The notes beneath the pieces were generated by a model. It was given only the letters and a program-made list of their open reading frames with translations. It did no database searches and was not told the origin of the DNA. A stretch of DNA of 64,000 bases, from the NCBI GenBank assembly GCA_037045645.1, contig JBAOIH010000004.1, positions 248,001 to 312,000 of the forward strand, given 5' to 3'. The stretch is from Nocardioides sp. GTDB taxonomy: Bacteria; Actinomycetota; Actinomycetes; Propionibacteriales; Nocardioidaceae. Both the position numbers and the translations under genes were made by a program. How positions within the stretch are numbered: the stretch's first letter is position 1; each line of letters starts with the position of its first letter. This document shows, piece after piece, positions 51,907-60,729 of the stretch.

Positions 51907-51913
51907 CCAGCCC

Positions 51914-52843
51914 ATGTCGCAGCACCCCACCCCTCCGTTCCCGGGCGAGCCGCTCGCCGGGTTGCGCCTGATGCACGTACACGCCCATCCCGATGACGAG
52001 TCGAGCAAGGGTGCGGCCTCGACCGCGCGTTATGTCGACGACGGTGTCGAGGTCACGGTCGTGACGTGTACGGGTGGTGAGCGCGGCTCGATCCTCAACC
52101 CCAAGATGGACCGCAAGGGGATCCGTGACCGGATCGCCGAGGTACGCCGGCGCGAGATGGAGTGCGCGCGCGACATTCTCGGTGTGCAGCAGGAGTGGTT
52201 GGGATTCGTCGACTCCGGCTGGCCTGACGGTGACCCCAAGCCACCGCTGCCGGAGGGTTGCTTCGGACTGGTGCCGCTGGAGGAGGCGGCCGAGCCGCTC
52301 GTACGCCTGATTCGGGCTCTCAAGCCGCACGTCGTGACGACGTACGACGAGCGCGGCGGCTACCCGCACCCCGACCACATCAAGTGCCACGAGGTCTCGG
52401 TCGAGGCTTTCCACGCAGCCGGCGACCCCACGCGTTATCCGGACGCGGGGGAGCCGTGGCAGCCGTTGAAGCTCTACTACCACCACGGCTGGAGTTGGGA
52501 GAAGACCAACGCGTTGCACCAGGCGATGCTGGAGCACGAGTTGGAGTCGCCGTACGCCGAACGGCTGGCCAACTGGGAACGCGACCCCGCCTGGGACATG
52601 CGGATCACGACGCGGGTGCGCTGCGAGAAATACTTCGGCGTACGCGACCAGGCACTGCTGGCGCACGCGACCCAGATCGACCCGGACAGCTTCTGGTTCG
52701 CCATCCCGCGCGAGTTGCAGGAGAAGGCCTGGCCCACCGAGGACTACGAGTTGGTCCACAGCGAGGTCGCCTCGGAACTTCCCGAGAACGACCTCTTCGC
52801 AGGGATCCCGCTGCCGGTGAGCGGGGCCGGTGGGGGAGAATGA
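51914..52843 (+). CDS. mca: Mycothiol S-conjugate amidase
   Basis: Mca cleaves mycothiol-toxin adducts to release mercapturic acids and is actinobacterial-specific. The zinc site AHPDDE is at residues 24-29, and a second ligand region is GYPHPDHIKCHEV. The 309-residue length and the neighbouring DUF4307 gene fit Mca rather than MshB. Its presence supports an actinobacterial host. Confidence 0.95.
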   Translation: MSQHPTPPFPGEPLAGLRLMHVHAHPDDESSKGAASTARYVDDGVEVTVVTCTGGERGSILNPKMDRKGIRDRIAEVRRREMECARDILGVQQEWLGFVDSGWPDGDPKPPLPEGCFGLVPLEEAAEPLVRLIRALKPHVVTTYDERGGYPHPDHIKCHEVSVEAFHAAGDPTRYPDAGEPWQPLKLYYHHGWSWEKTNALHQAMLEHELESPYAERLANWERDPAWDMRITTRVRCEKYFGVRDQALLAHATQIDPDSFWFAIPRELQEKAWPTEDYELVHSEVASELPENDLFAGIPLPVSGAGGGE

Positions 52844-52847
52844 TCTG

Positions 52848-53081
52848 GTGATCACCTTGTTGCTGCGGCTTGCCGAGACCGCGCCCGACGACGACGACGT
52901 GGTCGCCGGGCCGTGGGGCGCGCTGATCTTCGTACTGCTGATCGTGGGCACCGCGCTGTTGCTGTGGTCGTTCACCCGCCAGATCAAGAAGACCAACGCC
53001 AATGCCGAGGCGGGCGTCTTCGACCAGCGAGCTGCCGAGGCGGATTCTGGGTCTGATTCTGAGTCGAACTCTGGGTCGTGA
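52848..53081 (+). CDS. Small single-span membrane protein
   Basis: A 77-residue protein with an acidic N-terminus (ETAPDDDDVVAG), one membrane helix (WGALIFVLLIVGTALLLWSF) and a basic then Ser/Asp-rich tail. GTG 52848 follows a GGGGGAGA site. It is often found between mca and downstream genes in Nocardioides relatives. No function is known. The stop overlaps the IclR GTG by four bases. Confidence 0.75.
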   Translation: MITLLLRLAETAPDDDDVVAGPWGALIFVLLIVGTALLLWSFTRQIKKTNANAEAGVFDQRAAEADSGSDSESNSGS

Positions 53082-53841
53082 CGCCCACGCCCGCGTCGAC
53101 CGTCCTGGGCAAGGCGCTCGCCGTGCTCCGGGCGTTCACCGCGGAGGATGACGGCGTAGGTTTCGCCGAGTTGCAGCGGCGTACGGGCCTGCCGAAGGCG
53201 ACGCTGCATCGCACCTTGGCGTCTTTGGTGGACGAGCGGCTGATCGATCGCCGCGACGACGGCTATCACTTGTCGGGACAACTCTTCCAACTCGGCATGC
53301 TCGCCTCGGTGGAGCGGACCCTGATCGAGGTCGCGATGCCGTTCCTCGAAGACCTCTACGAGCGCACCCACGAGATCGTGCATCTGGGTGTGGCTGAGGG
53401 TGCCGATGTCGTGTATGTCGCCCGTGTGGGCGGGCACCGATCCGCGGAAATCGCCGACCCGGATCGGCGGCCGGATGCCGCTGCATGCCACCGCGATCGG
53501 CAAAGCTCTGCTCGCTCACCTCCCTGCAGACGAGCGTGCCTCGATCCTGGCCGCGCCACTCACGCGACTGACCGCGCGAACCCTCGTCGCGCCGGGTCGG
53601 CTCGCCTCACACTTGGAGGGCGTGGTCACATCGGGAGTGGCGTTCGAAATTCGAGGAAGCGGCGCTGGGGATCACCTGCGTCGCCGCTCCGGTGCTCGAT
53701 TCGTCAGACCTACCCGTTGCTGCGGTGTCGGTTGCCGGGGCGGTGACCCGGTTTCGCCCCGAGCAGCACGCGAGCGCGGTGCGAGCCGCCGCCCAGGCGA
53801 TCGGCGCGACGCTCGCCCGGCGCGCGGCGATGCGCCCCTAG
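53078..53841 (+). pseudogene. IclR family transcriptional regulator (two extra bases)
   Basis: The N-terminal winged helix (ELQRRTGLPKATLHRTLASL) and dimer or ligand domain (PLHATAIGKALLAHLPADE) are typical. IclR proteins control aromatic and central catabolic operons. The frame shifts by one at TCCGCGGAAATCG (about 53446) and again at TTCGAAATTCGAGG (about 53649). When both extra bases are removed the protein runs to the stop at 53841 (RRAAMRP). The length is 3n+2. The downstream operon is probably its target. Confidence 0.83.
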
Positions 53842-53865
53842 CCCACCCCTAGCCCCCGGGCGGTC

Positions 53866-53885
53866 GAGCGGACCGTGGTCCGCTC
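53866..53885. terminator. Palindrome after the IclR gene, copy of the element at 2827
   Basis: GAGCGGACC-GT-GGTCCGCTC is a perfect 20-base palindrome followed by AACCCCC. It matches 18 of 20 bases of the core at 2829-2848 with the same right flank. A terminator role is likely at both sites. Confidence 0.5.
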
Positions 53886-53941
53886 AACCCCCAACGATCC
53901 GGGGGCTTAGCGGACAAAGCGGGGGCTGAGTCCCGATCGGT

Positions 53942-53958
53942 GTTCCGGTGAGCGGAAC
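53942..53958. promoter_or_regulatory. Candidate IclR operator (GTTCCG-N5-CGGAAC)
   Basis: A perfect 6-5-6 inverted repeat of the GTTCCG/CGGAAC type used by IclR-family regulators lies 43 bases before the hydratase ATG and between it and the IclR gene. Binding is inferred. Confidence 0.55.
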
Positions 53959-54000
53959 TCTCTGCTGGCTTGGCGCTGGTCGGGCGTCCAGGCTGAGGGC

Positions 54001-54789
54001 ATGAGTGAGCAGACGCCCATCGAGCAGGCAGCCCGCCGCCTTCAGGAGGCTGAGTCGACGCGTACGCCCTGCGCCCCGGTGCGTGACCTGATCGGCTCCG
54101 ATGACGTTGCCGCCGCGTACGCCGTGCAGTCACTGATCATCGCCGACCGGATCGTCGCCGGTGGAGTCGTCGTCGGCCGCAAGATCGGTCTCACCTCGCC
54201 GGCCGTACAGCAGTGGCTCGGCGTTGACACCCCGGACTTCGGGGTGCTGCTGGCCGACATGGAGTACGCCGAATCCGACACCGTGCCGATGTCGCGGCTG
54301 CTCCAGCCGCGTGCTGAGGCCGAGATCGCGTTCGTACTCTCTGCCGACCTCGCCGACGGTCCGTTCACGGCCGAGTCGGTGCGCGTCGGCCGTCGACCAC
54401 GCGCGCGCGGCCATCGAGATCGTCGACTCCAGGGTCGCCGACTGGGACATCAAACTCGGCGACACCGTTGCTGATAACGCCTCAGTCCGGGCTCTACGTC
54501 CTCGGGGCTACCCGGCTGACCCTCGACGAGTTCTCGCCGATCGACGTCACGATGTCGATGACCTGCGACGGCGAAGAGGTCTCCACCGGCACCGGCGCCG
54601 CCTGCCTCGGCGACCCGCTCAACGCCCTCGCCTGGCTGGCCAGCGCCGCTCTGGAATACGGCGAGCCGCTCCGCGCCGGCCAGGTCGTGTTGTCCGGCGC
54701 TCTCGGTCCAGTCCACCCCGTGCCTGCCGGCGCGGTCGTACGCGCGGAGATCAGCCACCTCGGCTCGGTCACCGCCACATTTTCAGTAG
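54001..54789 (+). pseudogene. 2-oxopent-4-dienoate hydratase (MhpD/HsaE-like), three extra bases
   Basis: The enzyme hydrates 2-hydroxypenta-2,4-dienoate from meta-cleavage of aromatics or sterol rings. The N-terminal part has GRKIGLTSPAVQQWLGVDTPDFG and the PRAEAEIAFVLS segment. The frame moves on at GTGCGCGTCGG (about 54385) and at GCCTCAGTCCGGG (about 54485), after which LYVLGATRLTLDEFSP continues. A TTTT run near 54780 hides the stop TAG at 54787. With three bases removed the gene is about 261 codons. An ATG start follows a CAGGCT box by 6 bases. Confidence 0.82.
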
Positions 54790-54800
54790 GAGAACATCTG

Positions 54801-55763
54801 ATGCAGCAAGACCAAGGTCGCCGTGATCGGCTCGGGCAACATCGGCACCGACCTGATGATCAAGATCATGCGCATCTGCCAAGACGCTGGAGATGGCCGC
54901 GATGGTCGGCATCGATCCCGACTCCGATGGGCTCGCGCGAGCCGGACGTTTCGGCGTTCCCGACCACCGCCGAAGGTGTCGACGGGCTGATCGCGATGGA
55001 CGGCTTCGACGACATCGAGATCGTCTTCGACGCCACCTCGGCCGGCGCGCATCGCGCCAACGCGGCCAGCGCTTGCGCCATTCGGCAAGCGCCTCGTCGA
55101 CCTGACCCCCGCGGCGATCGGGCCGTACGTCGTACCGCCCGTCAACCTCGACGACCCACGCTCGACGCCGAGAACCTCAACATGGTCACGTGCGGCGGCC
55201 AGGCCACGATCCCGATCGTCTACGCCGTCTCGCGGGTGACCACCGTGCCGTACGCCGAGATCGTCGCCTCCGTCGCGTCGAAGTCGGCCGGGCCTGGCAC
55301 GCGTGCCAACATCGACGAGTTCACCGAGACCACGGCGCTGGCGATCGAGGAGGTCGGCGGCGCCTGGAAGGGCAAGGCGATCATCATCCTCAACCCGGCC
55401 GAGCCGCCGCTGATCATGCGCGACACGGTCTTCTGCCTGATCGACGACCCTTCCGGGGCTTTGCAGCCCAAGATTCGCGAATCGGTGGAGGAGATGGTGG
55501 CGTCGGTCGCAGAATACGTCCCCGGGTATCGCCTGAAGCAGGAGGTGCAGTTCACGCCGGTCGACTCGTCCGACCCGGTGCACACGCTGCTTGGCAAAGG
55601 CGTCGGCGAGGTGAAGGTCTCGCACAAGGTGTCGGTCTTCCTCGAGGTCGAGGGAGCCGCCCACTACCTGCCTGCGTACGCGGGCAATCTCGACATCATG
55701 ACCTCCGCCGCGCTGCGCGTGGGCGAGCAGGTCGCGGCTCAGCCTGAAGGGTGCCTGACATGA
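54801..55763 (+). pseudogene. Acetaldehyde dehydrogenase (acylating), MhpF/HsaG-like, six extra bases
   Basis: The enzyme turns the aldehyde released by the aldolase into acyl-CoA. The readable parts are VAVIGSGNIGTDLMIK at the N-terminus, FDDIEIVFDATSAGAHRANA, LTPAAIGPYVVPPVNLD and the active-site NMVTCGGQATIPIVYAV stretch. Frames change at about 54808, 54880, 54961, 55071, 55155 and 55160, each by one extra base. With these removed it is a normal protein of about 318 residues. The C-terminal half (55180 on) is intact. The stop overlaps the aldolase ATG. Confidence 0.82.
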
Positions 55764-56775
55764 CCGAGCTCTATATCCAAGACGTCACTTTGCGCGACGG
55801 AATGCACGCGATCCGGCACCGGATCGATCCGGCTGACGTGGCTCTCATTGTGGCCGCGTTGGACGACGCCGGTGTTGACGCGATCGAGGTGACCCACGGC
55901 GACGGGCTGCAGGGGGGTTCGATCAACTACGGGCCCGGCTCGCATACCGACTGGGAGTGGATCGAGGCGGCGGCCGGTGTCATCAAGAATGCCAAGCTGA
56001 CGTCATTGTTGGTGCCGGGCATCGGCACCGTGGAGGCGCTGCGCCAGGCGTACTCCCTGGGCGTGCGCTCGGTGCGGGTTGCCACCCACTGCTCCGAGGC
56101 CGACGTCGCCAAGCAGCACATCGAGACCGCCCGCGAGATCGGGATGGACGTGTCGGCCTTCCTGATGATGTCGCACATGTTCGCCGCCTGCTGAGCTGGC
56201 CCAGCAGGCGCTAGCTCATGGAGTCCTACGGCGCGCACTGCGTCTATGTCACCGACTCGGGTGGCCGACTCACGATGGACGGAGTGCGGGAACGGATCCG
56301 GGCCTACCGCGACGTGCTCGTCGCCCGAGCACCCAGACTCGGCATCCACGCCCACGAGAACCTGTCTTTGTCTGTGGCCAACTCGGTCGTCGCGGTCGAG
56401 GAGGGCGTCTATCGCGTCGATGCCTCGCTGGCCGGGCAGGGTGCGGGCGCAGGCAATTGCCCCATCGAGCCGTTCATCGCGGTGGCCGACCTGCTCGGCT
56501 GGAACCACCGGTGTGACGTGTTCAAACTTCAGGATGCCGCCGACGACCTGGTCCGTCCTTTGCAGGACCGGCCGGTGCGCGTGGACCGCGAGACGCTGAC
56601 GCTGGGCTATGCAGGCGTGTATTCATCCTTCCTGCGCCACGCAGAGGCCGCATCCGCTCAGTATGGAATCGACACCCGCGACCTGCTCGTCGAGGTCGGC
56701 AAGCGGCGCCTCGTCGGTGGCCAGGAGGACATGATCGTGGACATCGCCCTGGACCTGGTGCGGTCGCGGGCCTGA
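55760..56775 (+). pseudogene. 4-hydroxy-2-oxovalerate aldolase (MhpE/HsaF-like), two extra bases
   Basis: The aldolase splits 4-hydroxy-2-oxoacids into pyruvate and an aldehyde and works as a complex with the dehydrogenase. It starts with IQDVTLRDGMHAIRHRI, the metal-binding signature, and later has THCSEAD, YVTDSGGRLTMDGV and GIHAHENLSLSVANS. One extra T at about 56189 and another base near 56212 interrupt it (HMFAA then ELAQQA then LMESYGAHC). Length is 3n+2. It completes the hydratase-dehydrogenase-aldolase set. Confidence 0.83.
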
Positions 56776-56839
56776 GCTTGGTTTGCGGCACCCCGCCGTC
56801 GCACGCGCCCGTCCGCGGCGCGCCCGTGGTCCCGGCCAC

Positions 56840-56938
56840 GGTTACTAACTAAGGCAGTTCGCCGATTCTCAGCCCAATCATGCCGGGGTTTGCGCGGGGA
56901 CCTAGTCCGCGGATCCTCCAACTGCCTTAGTTAGTAAC
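56840..56938. mobile_element. MITE-like element with 19-bp inverted repeats
   Basis: GTTACTAACTAAGGCAGTT (56841-56859) and its exact reverse complement (56920-56938) flank 60 bases without a gene. The outer flanks carry GCCAC on both sides (56835-56839 and 56939-56943), a possible 5-bp target duplication if one extra G is counted on the left. No transposase is present. The rest of 56776-57026 holds nothing recognisable. Confidence 0.6.
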
Positions 56939-57026
56939 GCCACTTCGGACCGCCCCTCCACCGCCTGAGCGGCGCCCCCTGTGGAAACGCCGCGTGCGAT
57001 TCGCGGCAGTCACGCATGGTGGGCAC

Positions 57027-57905
57027 GTGGAGCCGGAGCCAGTCACCGCAGTGGAGGCTGTGATGCGCGCCGGCGGGGTGGCCACGCGTGAGGAACTTCG
57101 ACGCTTCCTCACCGCCCGGCAGGTGCGTGAGTCGGTGTTGGCCGGAGAGATCGTCAGGTTGCGCCGCGGAATCTATGGGTTGCCGGACGCAGTCGACGCG
57201 CAAGCGGCCTTCGCGCGGGTCGGAGGCGTGTCCAGTCACTTGACCGCCGCTCTTGGTTACGAGTGGAAGGTCCAGTTCGCGCCCCGCAAACCGATGGTCG
57301 TAGTGCCGCGGAACCGCAGCTTGACGCCGGAGCGTCGCGCAGGCATCGACGTGCGGTGGGGCGACCTCGGCCCAGACGACGTGGATGGGCACCGCACGAG
57401 TCGGCTGCGAACCGTGACCGACTGCGCGCGCACGCTGCCCTTCAGCGAGGCGCTCAGTGTCGCCGACTCCGCGCTACGCGAGGGGCGGATCAGCCATCAG
57501 CAGTTGATCACCGAAGCCGAGGGAGGTCCGCGCACCGGACGAGCGGCGGCGGTCGCCGTCGCCCGCGCCGCAGACGGCCGGGCGGCAAACCCCTTCGAAT
57601 CCGCGCTACGCGCCCTGTGCATGCAGGTCCCCGGACTCTTGGTGCAGCCGCAACTCTGGGTCGACCACATCGGTCGAGCCGACCTGGTGGATGTCTTGCT
57701 GAGCCTGGTCATCGAGGCAGAGTCGTGGGAATTCCACGGCAGCGAGGACGGCTTCGCGCGCGACATCCGGCGCTACACCGACATGGTGCGCGCCGGGTGG
57801 ATCGTGGTGCGCTTCACCTGGCACGAGGTGATGTTCGAACCCGAGCGAGTGATCGCGGTGCTCGCCGAGGTCGTCGCCCGCCAGCAGCGCCGGCTTGCTG
57901 CCTGA
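57027..57905 (+). CDS. AbiEi antitoxin-like/DUF559 domain protein
   Basis: The N-terminal winged-helix region (MRAGGVATREELRRFLTARQV then LRRGIYGLPD) is that of AbiEi-type antitoxins. The C-terminal part (VDHIGRADLVDVLLSLVIEAESWEFHG) has the DUF559/Vsr-like nuclease-fold pattern with D...E.D and a His. Such solo proteins are frequent in actinobacteria. No AbiEii nucleotidyltransferase toxin is adjacent. GTG 57027 is preferred because it gives the usual N-terminus; GTG 56994 would add 11 residues. Function is unclear. Confidence 0.75.
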   Translation: MEPEPVTAVEAVMRAGGVATREELRRFLTARQVRESVLAGEIVRLRRGIYGLPDAVDAQAAFARVGGVSSHLTAALGYEWKVQFAPRKPMVVVPRNRSLTPERRAGIDVRWGDLGPDDVDGHRTSRLRTVTDCARTLPFSEALSVADSALREGRISHQQLITEAEGGPRTGRAAAVAVARAADGRAANPFESALRALCMQVPGLLVQPQLWVDHIGRADLVDVLLSLVIEAESWEFHGSEDGFARDIRRYTDMVRAGWIVVRFTWHEVMFEPERVIAVLAEVVARQQRRLAA

Positions 57906-57949
57906 GGATCGGTCGCTGTCTTGTCGGTGGTCACTGCTGGACTCTGCTG

Positions 57950-58607
57950 GTGAGCACCATGGCCAACCGTGACGCGCTGCCGTACGCGGTAGTGACTCCA
58001 TGGGAAGGCAAGTACGCGCCTGTGCAGATCGCCTCCAACACGTGCGAGTTGGTGGTGGAGGCGCTTCGGGCCGCAGAGTTGCTGCACAGCTTCGAAGCAA
58101 CGATCGATGAGCGCGCGCGACTGGTCACGGTTGAGTGGATCTGCACCGACAACTGGGATTCGCTCTGGCAGCTCTTCGTCCCCGACGCTGCCGACGCGCT
58201 CAACGAGGCGGGCATCGATGCGTACGGCTTCCTGGAGACCTTTGATCTCCAGATGCCCGATGGGGAGCTGGTGAACATGCTGGAGGCCCGGCCGGCGGAC
58301 TGGTGTCGGTGCTCAGCATGGCTGCGGAGGTACCAACTCGCTGCAGCGCCGTCGAAGTGCGAGGCGAGAGTCTTGGCGGTCGTGGCGATGCCCGACGACA
58401 CGGTGTGGTACTTCGGGAGCCCAACCGCTGTGCGAGAAGCTCCACGCCGCCACCGCACCGCACGATCCGCAACAGGTCTGGCCGAGTCATGACGTCGACG
58501 GCCAGCTGGTCGGTTTCGGGATGGGGGATCACGTGGATGGCACCCGATTCGTCCGTGCGGCGCGAGACATCAGGCTAGAGATCGGAATGCACGGATTCTG
58601 CTGGTGA
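57950..58607 (+). CDS. Unknown protein (one frameshift near 58421)
   Basis: The readable frame from GTG 57950 (STMANRDALPYAVVTPWEGK) runs as a plausible soluble alpha/beta protein, with an aromatic-rich core and AVVAMPDDTVWYFG. It then goes out of frame, while the next frame continues with LCEKLHAATAPHDPQQVW to GMHGFCW and a stop at 58607. One extra G in TTCGGGAGCC explains this. Length is 3n+1. The family is not recognised. It may form a small unit with the AbiEi-like gene 45 bases upstream. Confidence 0.55.
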
Positions 58608-58724
58608 CTGAACCACCGGAATACCCGGGCGGGTGAGTCAAACCGACGAACCGCGGGCCCCCGGAGGGCCTTGGTGCGCTCTGCCACCTCCCTTATGCGC
58701 GGGTCTGACCCGGACTGGCGTACG

Positions 58725-59046
58725 TCACGGGAGCCCGGCGCAGGTGAACTCCTGCTGGAGCCGTGGCCGCCGCTTGTGCTCCTCGCGGAGGCTTGAGATC
58801 AGGGCGTCGACCCGCGCAGCTGAGTCGGGTGTGGGCGCGAGTTTGCGCATCGCCGCCAGTCGCTTGGCGGCTCGGCGATGGTGCTCGGCGCCGGTCTCGG
58901 TGAGCTCGTGTCGGACGAGTCGCTCGTGGATCGGCAGGACCGCGAGTGGGTCGATCTTCCGGTAGGCGTCGGCCAGATCGGCCCAGCCGTAGTCACTGTC
59001 TAGGCAGAGGTCGTGCGCGAGGTCCCAGGCGACCTGCGGGCTTGTC
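58725..59046 (-). pseudogene. C-terminal remnant of a SWIM-type or related large protein
   Basis: An open frame without a start codon reads VAWDLAHDLCLDSDYGWADL, then LAVLPIHERLVRHELTETGA, and ends QEFTCAGLP before TGA at 58725. This resembles the C-terminus of large actinobacterial SWIM zinc-finger-type proteins. The N-terminal part is missing, so it is a 3' fragment. The family call is tentative. Confidence 0.55.
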
Positions 59047-59097
59047 CGAACCAGTCTCGATCGGCGGTGGTGATCTATGCGGCGGACGCGGAGCGCT

Positions 59098-59379
59098 TCA
59101 CAGGTTCAGGTGCTCTGCGCCGAGCCATGCGCATCGGCTGCAGGTGCAACCGAGGCGATGGTCGAAGTCGTTGAGCAGCGAGGCGGCGGGGACATCTTTC
59201 GATGGCTGGTCGTCCGTCCACGTGATCCTCTTGGTCAGGTGCCAGCCTCGGCAGCGTTCGCATCGGTAGACGCGAAGGGGCCGACCAGAGCGCTTGGACG
59301 CGCCAATCGCCACCCGAATCGCATGGGAATTCGTCGCGTATCGGTCTTTGCCGCACGTCGCCGAACGTTGTTGTGGCAC
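59098..59379 (-). CDS. Small zinc-ribbon-like protein
   Basis: GTG 59379 has a strong GAGGAGGAGAA site 3-4 bases upstream. The 93-residue product has KDRYATNSHAIRVAIG, then LRVYRCERCRGWHLTKR and a second CTCSRCAW pair. The CxxC...CxxC arrangement and basic character suggest zinc and nucleic-acid binding, as in small phage-related proteins that share the YxCxxCxxWHLT pattern. Its role is unknown. It lies 56 bp left of the IS21 element. Confidence 0.65.
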   Translation of the reverse strand: MPQQRSATCGKDRYATNSHAIRVAIGASKRSGRPLRVYRCERCRGWHLTKRITWTDDQPSKDVPAASLLNDFDHRLGCTCSRCAWLGAEHLNL

Positions 59380-59499
59380 CTGTTCTCCTCCTCGATCGAA
59401 ACATAGGCGAGCGCACCGACAAAGCGGCGGGGCGGTGTCGGCGGCGCTCGAAAACTGAACAGTTTCGGCGGTGAAAAGTGAGCACTCAACGATTGGAGT

Positions 59500-60729
59500 G
59501 TGATCACTTTGGAGGACTGGGCGCTGATCAGAAGGCTGGCTGCGGATGGGGTGCCGAAGGCGCGGATCGCTGAGCGGCTGGGGATCTCGCGGACCACGGT
59601 CATCAAGGCGGTGAATTCGGACGCGCCGCCGCGGTACGTGCGGACGCCGGGGCCGACGTCGTTCACGGAGTACGAGCCGCACGTGCGGGCGCTGTTGGTC
59701 GAGGTTCCGGACATGCCGGCCACGGTGCTGGCCGAGCGGGTGGGCTGGACGGGCTCGATCCGGTGGTTCAGCGAGAACGTGCGGCGGCTGCGTCCCGAGC
59801 ACCGCCCCGTCGACCCCGCGGATCGGATCACTTGGACTGCGGGTGACGCGGCGCAGTGCGATCTGTGGTTCCCGCCCAGGAAGATCCCGCTCGAGGACGG
59901 CACCACGAAGCTGTTGCCGGTGCTGGTGATCACTGCGGCACATTCGCGGTTCGTGACCGCACGGATGATCCCGACGCGGAAGACCGAGGACCTGCTGCTG
60001 GGCTCGTGGGAGCTGATCCAGCAACTGGGCCGGGTCCCGCGGCGGCTGATCTGGGACAACGAGCCCGGCATCGGGCGCGGCCCACGTCGCGCCGAGGGTG
60101 TCGCCGCGTTCATGGGCACCCTGGCCACCAAGCTCGTGTTGCTGCCGCCGCGAGACCCTGAGTCCAAGGGCGTGGTGGAACGCCGCAACGGCTGGTTCGA
60201 GACCTCCTTTATGCCAGGTCGCACGTTCACCTCACCGGCCGACTTCAACACCCAGTTCACCGACTGGCTGGGCCAGGCGAACGCCCGGACGGTCCGCACG
60301 ATCAAGGCCGCGCCGAGCGATTTGATTGACGCCGACCGGGCGGCGATGTTGCCGCTGCCGCCGATTCCGCTGCACCTGGGGTGGCGCAACAAGATCCGGC
60401 TGGGCCGCGACTACTACGTCCGCCTCGACACCAACGACTACTCCGTCGACCCGCAGGTGATCGGCCGGATGGTCGACGTGGCCGCCGACCTCGACTGCGT
60501 CCGGGTCCGCGCCGAGGGCCGGATCGTGGCCGAGCATGCCCGCGCCTGGGCCAGAGGAACCACGGTCACCGACCCGGCACATGTCGAGGTCGCCGGCTGG
60601 CTGCGCAAACAGTTCCAACAGCCCAGCGCCCGCGCGGCCGCTGGCGATGACCTGGTGCGGGACCTGTCCGACTACGACCGCGCCTTCGGGATCAGCGGCG
60701 GCACCGGTGGTTGGGAGGAGATCATCTGA
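59500..60729 (+). CDS. istA: IS21 family transposase IstA
   Basis: The 409-residue protein has an N-terminal helix-turn-helix (AADGVPKARIAERLGISRTT) and an rve-type DDE integrase core: Asp in AGDAAQCDLWFPP, Asp in RRLIWDNEPGIG and Glu in ESKGVVERRNGWFE. It cuts and joins the element ends. GTG 59500 is 64 bases inside the left end. The stop overlaps istB by one base (TGATG), the usual coupling of IS21 genes. Confidence 0.95.
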   Translation: MITLEDWALIRRLAADGVPKARIAERLGISRTTVIKAVNSDAPPRYVRTPGPTSFTEYEPHVRALLVEVPDMPATVLAERVGWTGSIRWFSENVRRLRPEHRPVDPADRITWTAGDAAQCDLWFPPRKIPLEDGTTKLLPVLVITAAHSRFVTARMIPTRKTEDLLLGSWELIQQLGRVPRRLIWDNEPGIGRGPRRAEGVAAFMGTLATKLVLLPPRDPESKGVVERRNGWFETSFMPGRTFTSPADFNTQFTDWLGQANARTVRTIKAAPSDLIDADRAAMLPLPPIPLHLGWRNKIRLGRDYYVRLDTNDYSVDPQVIGRMVDVAADLDCVRVRAEGRIVAEHARAWARGTTVTDPAHVEVAGWLRKQFQQPSARAAAGDDLVRDLSDYDRAFGISGGTGGWEEII

